A DNA stretch of 64,000 bases from Acidobacteriaceae bacterium (GTDB taxonomy: Bacteria; Acidobacteriota; Terriglobia; Terriglobales; Acidobacteriaceae): NCBI GenBank assembly GCA_003134815.1, contig PLCO01000033.1, positions 1-64,000 of the forward strand, given 5' to 3'. Positions within the stretch are counted from its first letter, which is position 1; each line of letters starts with the position of its first letter. This document shows, piece by piece, positions 62,958 to 64,000 of this stretch. Both the position numbers and the translations under genes were made by a program. Below the pieces are notes generated by a model. The model had not been told where the DNA came from. It did not search any database and saw only the letters and a list, made by a program, of their open reading frames with translations.

Positions 62958-63797
62958 CTAGTGCCGCATCCGGCAGCGCGACTCGCCGGAATAGATAACG
63001 AAGCGTCGTCCACGCAAAAAGCCGATCAGAGTCAGGTTCAATTCGCGGGCCAATTGCACTGCAAGACTTGAAGGCGCCGAGACCGAAGCAACAACAGGCA
63101 CGCCCGCGGCAATTGCCTTCTGAACGACTTCGAAGCCGCCCCGTCCGCTGACAAGGAGCACATGACTCGAAAGCGGAATCATGCCTTGGAGCAACGCCCA
63201 TCCCACAACTTTGTCGACTGCGTTGTGGCGGCCGATGTCCTCGCGGAGCACAGCCAACTCGCCGGTGGCGTTAAAGAGAGCCGCGGCATGCAATCCGCCG
63301 GTTCGATCGAAGACTGGCTGGGCGGCGCGCAATTGGGCGGGCAGTGAAATGAGCGTCTCGGCGTCTATCGTAAAGCCCGGATCAAGCGGCCGCAGGCCGC
63401 GCGTGCGCACAGCGTCGATGGAGGTTTTGCCGCAAAGCCCGCAGCTTGAATTCGATAGGAAATTCCGTTGCGGTTTGCCGGGCTCGATGATGCCGTCGCG
63501 TAATTCCACATCGATGGTGTTGCAGTCGACGGTGTTGCCGGCTTGCTCGATCGCGGATTCCCGATCGCGGATGGAGATAATTTGATCGCGGTTCTCGATG
63601 AGGCCTTCGGTCCGAAGAAAACCGGTGGCCAACTCGCGGTCGTGGCCCGGAGTGCGCATCGTCACGACCAGCGGTTTGCCGCAGGCGAGGATCTGAAGAG
63701 GCTCTTCAGCGGCGAGATCGTCGCTGCCGCGGCGGATTTGACCGTCGTCCCATTCCGTGACTTGAGTGAGCTCGACACTTCGGAGCGGCGTATTCAT
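62958..63797 (-). CDS. fdhD: FdhD, sulfurtransferase for formate dehydrogenase activation
   Basis: 279 residues. FdhD moves sulfur from a cysteine desulfurase to the molybdenum cofactor of formate dehydrogenase, which is needed for activity. Landmarks: EEPLQILACGKPLVVTMRTPG, ATGFLRTEGLI, the catalytic CGLC pair (Cys119 and Cys122 in NSSCGLCGKTSID), GGLHAAALF, EDIGRHNAVDKVVGW and SGRGGFEVVQKA. ATG 63797 is the only sensible start. It lies 161 bases upstream of the alpha-subunit gene on the same strand, so activation factor and enzyme are probably co-expressed. Confidence 0.93.
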   Translation of the reverse strand: MNTPLRSVELTQVTEWDDGQIRRGSDDLAAEEPLQILACGKPLVVTMRTPGHDRELATGFLRTEGLIENRDQIISIRDRESAIEQAGNTVDCNTIDVELRDGIIEPGKPQRNFLSNSSCGLCGKTSIDAVRTRGLRPLDPGFTIDAETLISLPAQLRAAQPVFDRTGGLHAAALFNATGELAVLREDIGRHNAVDKVVGWALLQGMIPLSSHVLLVSGRGGFEVVQKAIAAGVPVVASVSAPSSLAVQLARELNLTLIGFLRGRRFVIYSGESRCRMRH

Positions 63798-64000
63798 GGA
63801 GCAAACTCGGGGACAACCTCAGCGCGGCGCTCTGAAGCAGCCTGGACGCTACGAATAAGTATAGTGACTGCATTATGATTGGCAGGAAGAGCGGTTCTCC
63901 AGTTCATAGCGGCAAATGGCAGAGTGCGGTGTGGCTCTTATTTTGATAAAAGAGCCACTTTGGCCCATAGGCTTTGTCCGAGGGCTACTGGATAACCGCT
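63798..64000. other. Upstream region of fdhD with a hairpin
   Basis: No gene is visible in the last 203 bases. A perfect 9-bp inverted repeat GTGGCTCTT (63931-63939) and AAGAGCCAC (63950-63958) forms a hairpin about 135 bases before the fdhD start; it may be the terminator or attenuator of a neighbouring gene outside the window. An AGTATA (TATACT on the minus strand) at 63858-63863 could be the fdhD -10 box, without a clear -35. Confidence 0.4.

Overview
The window looks like a chromosomal segment of an Acidobacteriota bacterium (Terriglobia/Acidobacteriaceae-like). That is inferred from gene families rather than a marker gene: two large Oar-type TonB-dependent receptors with N-terminal carboxypeptidase-regulatory domains, two CRTAC1-type FG-GAP/ASPIC-UnbV proteins, a TIGR02999-type ECF sigma factor followed by a TPR-tailed Ser/Thr kinase, a GloVer-repeat secreted protein with the C-terminal membrane anchor common in this phylum, and a Wzx/Wzc/Wza exopolysaccharide locus. 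No rRNA is present; three tRNAs (Pro, His, Arg) are.

Layout. 1-3.6 kb: 3' end of a DUF4337 gene, an unknown membrane protein, a class III aminotransferase and a YraN-family nuclease-fold protein. 3.6-8.1 kb: a TonB-dependent receptor behind a strong sigma70-type promoter and a phased array of AAATCG(G/C)TTT boxes. 8.3-12.2 kb: a TPR lipoprotein/periplasmic-type protein convergent with a CRTAC1 protein. 12.4-17.1 kb: a tight four-gene operon in which a beta-propeller sensor kinase and its LuxR-type regulator are bracketed by two related small secreted proteins. 17.3-25.6 kb: a second CRTAC1 protein, a second Oar-like receptor, and divergently a five-heme cytochrome with a TPR tail translationally coupled to a small cytochrome c.

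26-41.6 kb is an exopolysaccharide locus: a NusG-like UpxY antiterminator (+ strand) convergent with a long minus-strand operon encoding a GT4-phosphoglycosyltransferase fusion, a GT2 glycosyltransferase, a Wzy-type polymerase, a flippase fused to a methyltransferase, a Wzc-type tyrosine autokinase, a Wza-type export protein, a ribbon-helix-helix protein and a FecR-like protein; a TPR membrane protein and a second Wzy/ligase-like protein follow. A nested palindrome lies at 40.1 kb.

41.8-48.1 kb is tRNA-rich and mobile: tRNA-Pro, tRNA-His, a 272-bp branched inverted-repeat element, a YheT-type hydrolase, tRNA-Arg, then small accessory ORFs, an apparently intact IS1182-family insertion sequence and a tyrosine recombinase cut by an amber codon two codons before its catalytic tyrosine. 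48.4-58.2 kb: the ECF sigma/kinase pair, a 2006-residue secreted protein with GloVer repeats and a metzincin-type zinc site, and a small beta-barrel protein. 58.2-59.35 kb has no convincing gene. 59.35-63.8 kb is a minus-strand formate dehydrogenase operon (fdhD, molybdopterin alpha subunit, DUF1641).

Most interesting candidates for something undescribed: the paralogue-bracketed two-component operon, the branched palindromic element next to tRNA-His, the two fusion proteins in the polysaccharide operon, and the metzincin embedded in a GloVer/Ig-like surface protein.
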